DNA of 64,000 bases from Caprella mutica (taxonomy: Eukaryota; Arthropoda; Malacostraca; Amphipoda; Caprellidae): NCBI GenBank assembly GCA_947561585.1, contig CANNZV010002329.1, positions 1 through 64,000 on the forward strand. The letters are read 5' to 3'. The position numbers and the translations under genes were made by a program. Shown here piece after piece: positions 62,371 to 64,000 of this stretch (position 1 is the first letter of the stretch; each line of letters begins with the position of its first letter). The notes under the pieces were generated by a model. It was given only the letters and a program-made list of their open reading frames with translations. It made no database searches and had not been told where the DNA came from.

Positions 62371-64000
62371 AGGTGAAAAGAGTGTATACGTGTAAAATGA
62401 CCTTTAGTTTTAAAATGTGTTATGCAATTTTGAATAGTTTGTAAAGCGGGAACAATTTTAAAACTTTAATACTTATCATATACTCATCCCAATAGTAGGT
62501 AACCCTATAATAAATAATAATAATACATTTTGCATTAATAAAATGTCATCTGTTGTCCCTATTTGTGCATCAGATCGTGACATCAGACGCGATCTGTCAA
62601 CGTTTCGACTTTTGTTTAGCCTTATTACGCATCAATCAGCGAAAAATTTAGAACTGGGTTAAGGAAATTAAGTCTAATCCTGTTTCAGTGAGGTGCATAG
62701 TAAATTTAACAGTCTTTCTGCCATTTTATCTTTGAATTAGTACTCATTTAACAGTAAATACCTATATATTTAATTTCTTTAGATATTATTCAGTGGTCTT
62801 CTACCTGTAGTTCGATGCTTGAATAGATAGCTAGCTCAACTTTAAGTAGGGTCAGCTAAATTAATTAATGATTTAGCTAAAACTTTAAATAACCTCTCGG
62901 TTTTCTTCAGATATATCAATTTACAAAGTATTTATTATTTCTCACCCATTACGTGTTCCACAATCCTATATTATGATATTAATTACTTCAAAACCGTCAG
63001 TTAAATTTGTAAGTAGTCTCTTTGCATGTACGATACTATAAATTGAAATTTGATTGAGAATTAGATAAAAATATTATTATGCATTCCATTTACTTTAGTT
63101 ATTAAAATAATTCATGAATAAATAATTTAAGACATGTAGTTATGATTTTTCAGATCACTAATAAAAATACCAAATCGAGGCACTTCGTTAAATATCCAAC
63201 GTCTCGGGATAGTTTGGAACTCAATGATGATATCTGTATTATGCCTCAGTCCTATTTCAGGGGACAGTCTCCCTCAAATCTGAAAAAAAAATCTATTTAT
63301 TTTTGCATAAAATGATCGTCTTATAGCATCCGGGATAACGTGTTAAAATATTAGAGATATTATTATATCTGTCATGTCTGCCAAAAGACCTGTCAGCACA
63401 GGTATTGATGGTTTATCTGGATCTCACATCAAATGATTTGCTAACTAGATGCATCAAAAAGAAGACACAACACACAAACAAAAGTCTCCACGATAAGTTA
63501 TGGAACTAGAATTATTTGAATTTGACAATTTTTTTCCAAAAAAATCAGTGAATTGGCTCTCATGAAAAGTTCATTTTTCGACTGCAAAAGGCATCAACTC
63601 ATACAGTTTTCGACCTAGAGACATGAGGTTTGTTTCATTTTCTTCATCAATGAATTGCTCACAAAGTTGCACGCTGTTATTTTTCAAAATTTTCAATGTG
63701 CGAGAAGGTATGAGATATATGAAAAAAATTGTTTTCGAAAAGAAATAGAAAAATCTTTTTGACGAATTTGACAACTGAATTCTGAACATGATGAAACCAA
63801 CCCCATGAGTCTAGCTCAAATATTGTATGAATTGATACCTTTTTAAAGTACCCTCCTAATTGTTTTTTTGGTGGTGGGGCGTGAGGGGTGAAGTTGGCAA
63901 ATTGAACAAAGATTGTAAATAAAAAATGCTCCATTTGAAAAATTGCATTAACCCTGGGAATTTCAAACTTGTGTATAAATTAATAATTTTTATTTTATGG
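62371..64000. other. No gene seen
   Basis: AT-rich sequence. Small minus-strand frames at 63571-63934 overlap one another and have no recognisable domain. A short G-rich stretch at about 63872-63890 is the only local oddity. Confidence 0.4.

Overview
The window looks like AT-rich nuclear DNA from an insect, possibly a hemipteran. It has canonical GT/AG introns, a neuroligin-type synaptic adhesion gene, an I-clade non-LTR retrotransposon, and many MITE and foldback-like repeats. I cannot name the species from sequence alone. I see no bacterial genes, tRNA, rRNA or CRISPR array.

Layout: 24-1570 is an 18-bp minisatellite. From 1571 to about 40900 the sequence is mostly gene-free. It holds inverted-repeat elements (3359-4024, 10267-11711, 15925-16442, 19540-20490), a 19-bp minisatellite (14803-15105), small MITEs (21955-22214, 28487-28666, 38744-38931), a dispersed repeat carrying nuclear-receptor half-sites (9109-9955, 25985-26553, 60366-61113), a pentanucleotide microsatellite (25540-25624), a decayed reverse transcriptase (37240-38730) and a 38-39 bp minisatellite (39838-40035).

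The one host gene I can support is a neuroligin on the + strand. Ten coding exons run from 41199 to 49222. The junctions I assigned keep frame and add up to 2247 nt, or 748 aa. The protein has a signal peptide, a cholinesterase-like ectodomain without the catalytic serine, a membrane helix and a cytoplasmic tail. Right after the TGA stop the same frame stays open for another 149 codons and ends in a class I PDZ-type tail (T-F-L). The TGA is followed by C, the leaky context, so this is a candidate programmed readthrough that would add the PDZ ligand.

Downstream come a MITE (50769-51093), a foldback element (51099-51600), A-rich low-complexity DNA, and a nearly intact, full-length I-clade retrotransposon on the minus strand (53502-59033). 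The retrotransposon is flanked by a perfect 13-bp target-site duplication. It has a zinc-knuckle ORF1, then an EN-RT-RNase H ORF2 broken by one TAG, and a 3' tail of TAA repeats. The last 5 kb is gene-poor and carries further repeat copies.

The two observations most worth following up are the neuroligin readthrough extension and the family of foldback elements whose arms are built from short 'TTCGGCC' or 'TTCGTCGAC' modules. Two of the foldback elements share a conserved internal block.
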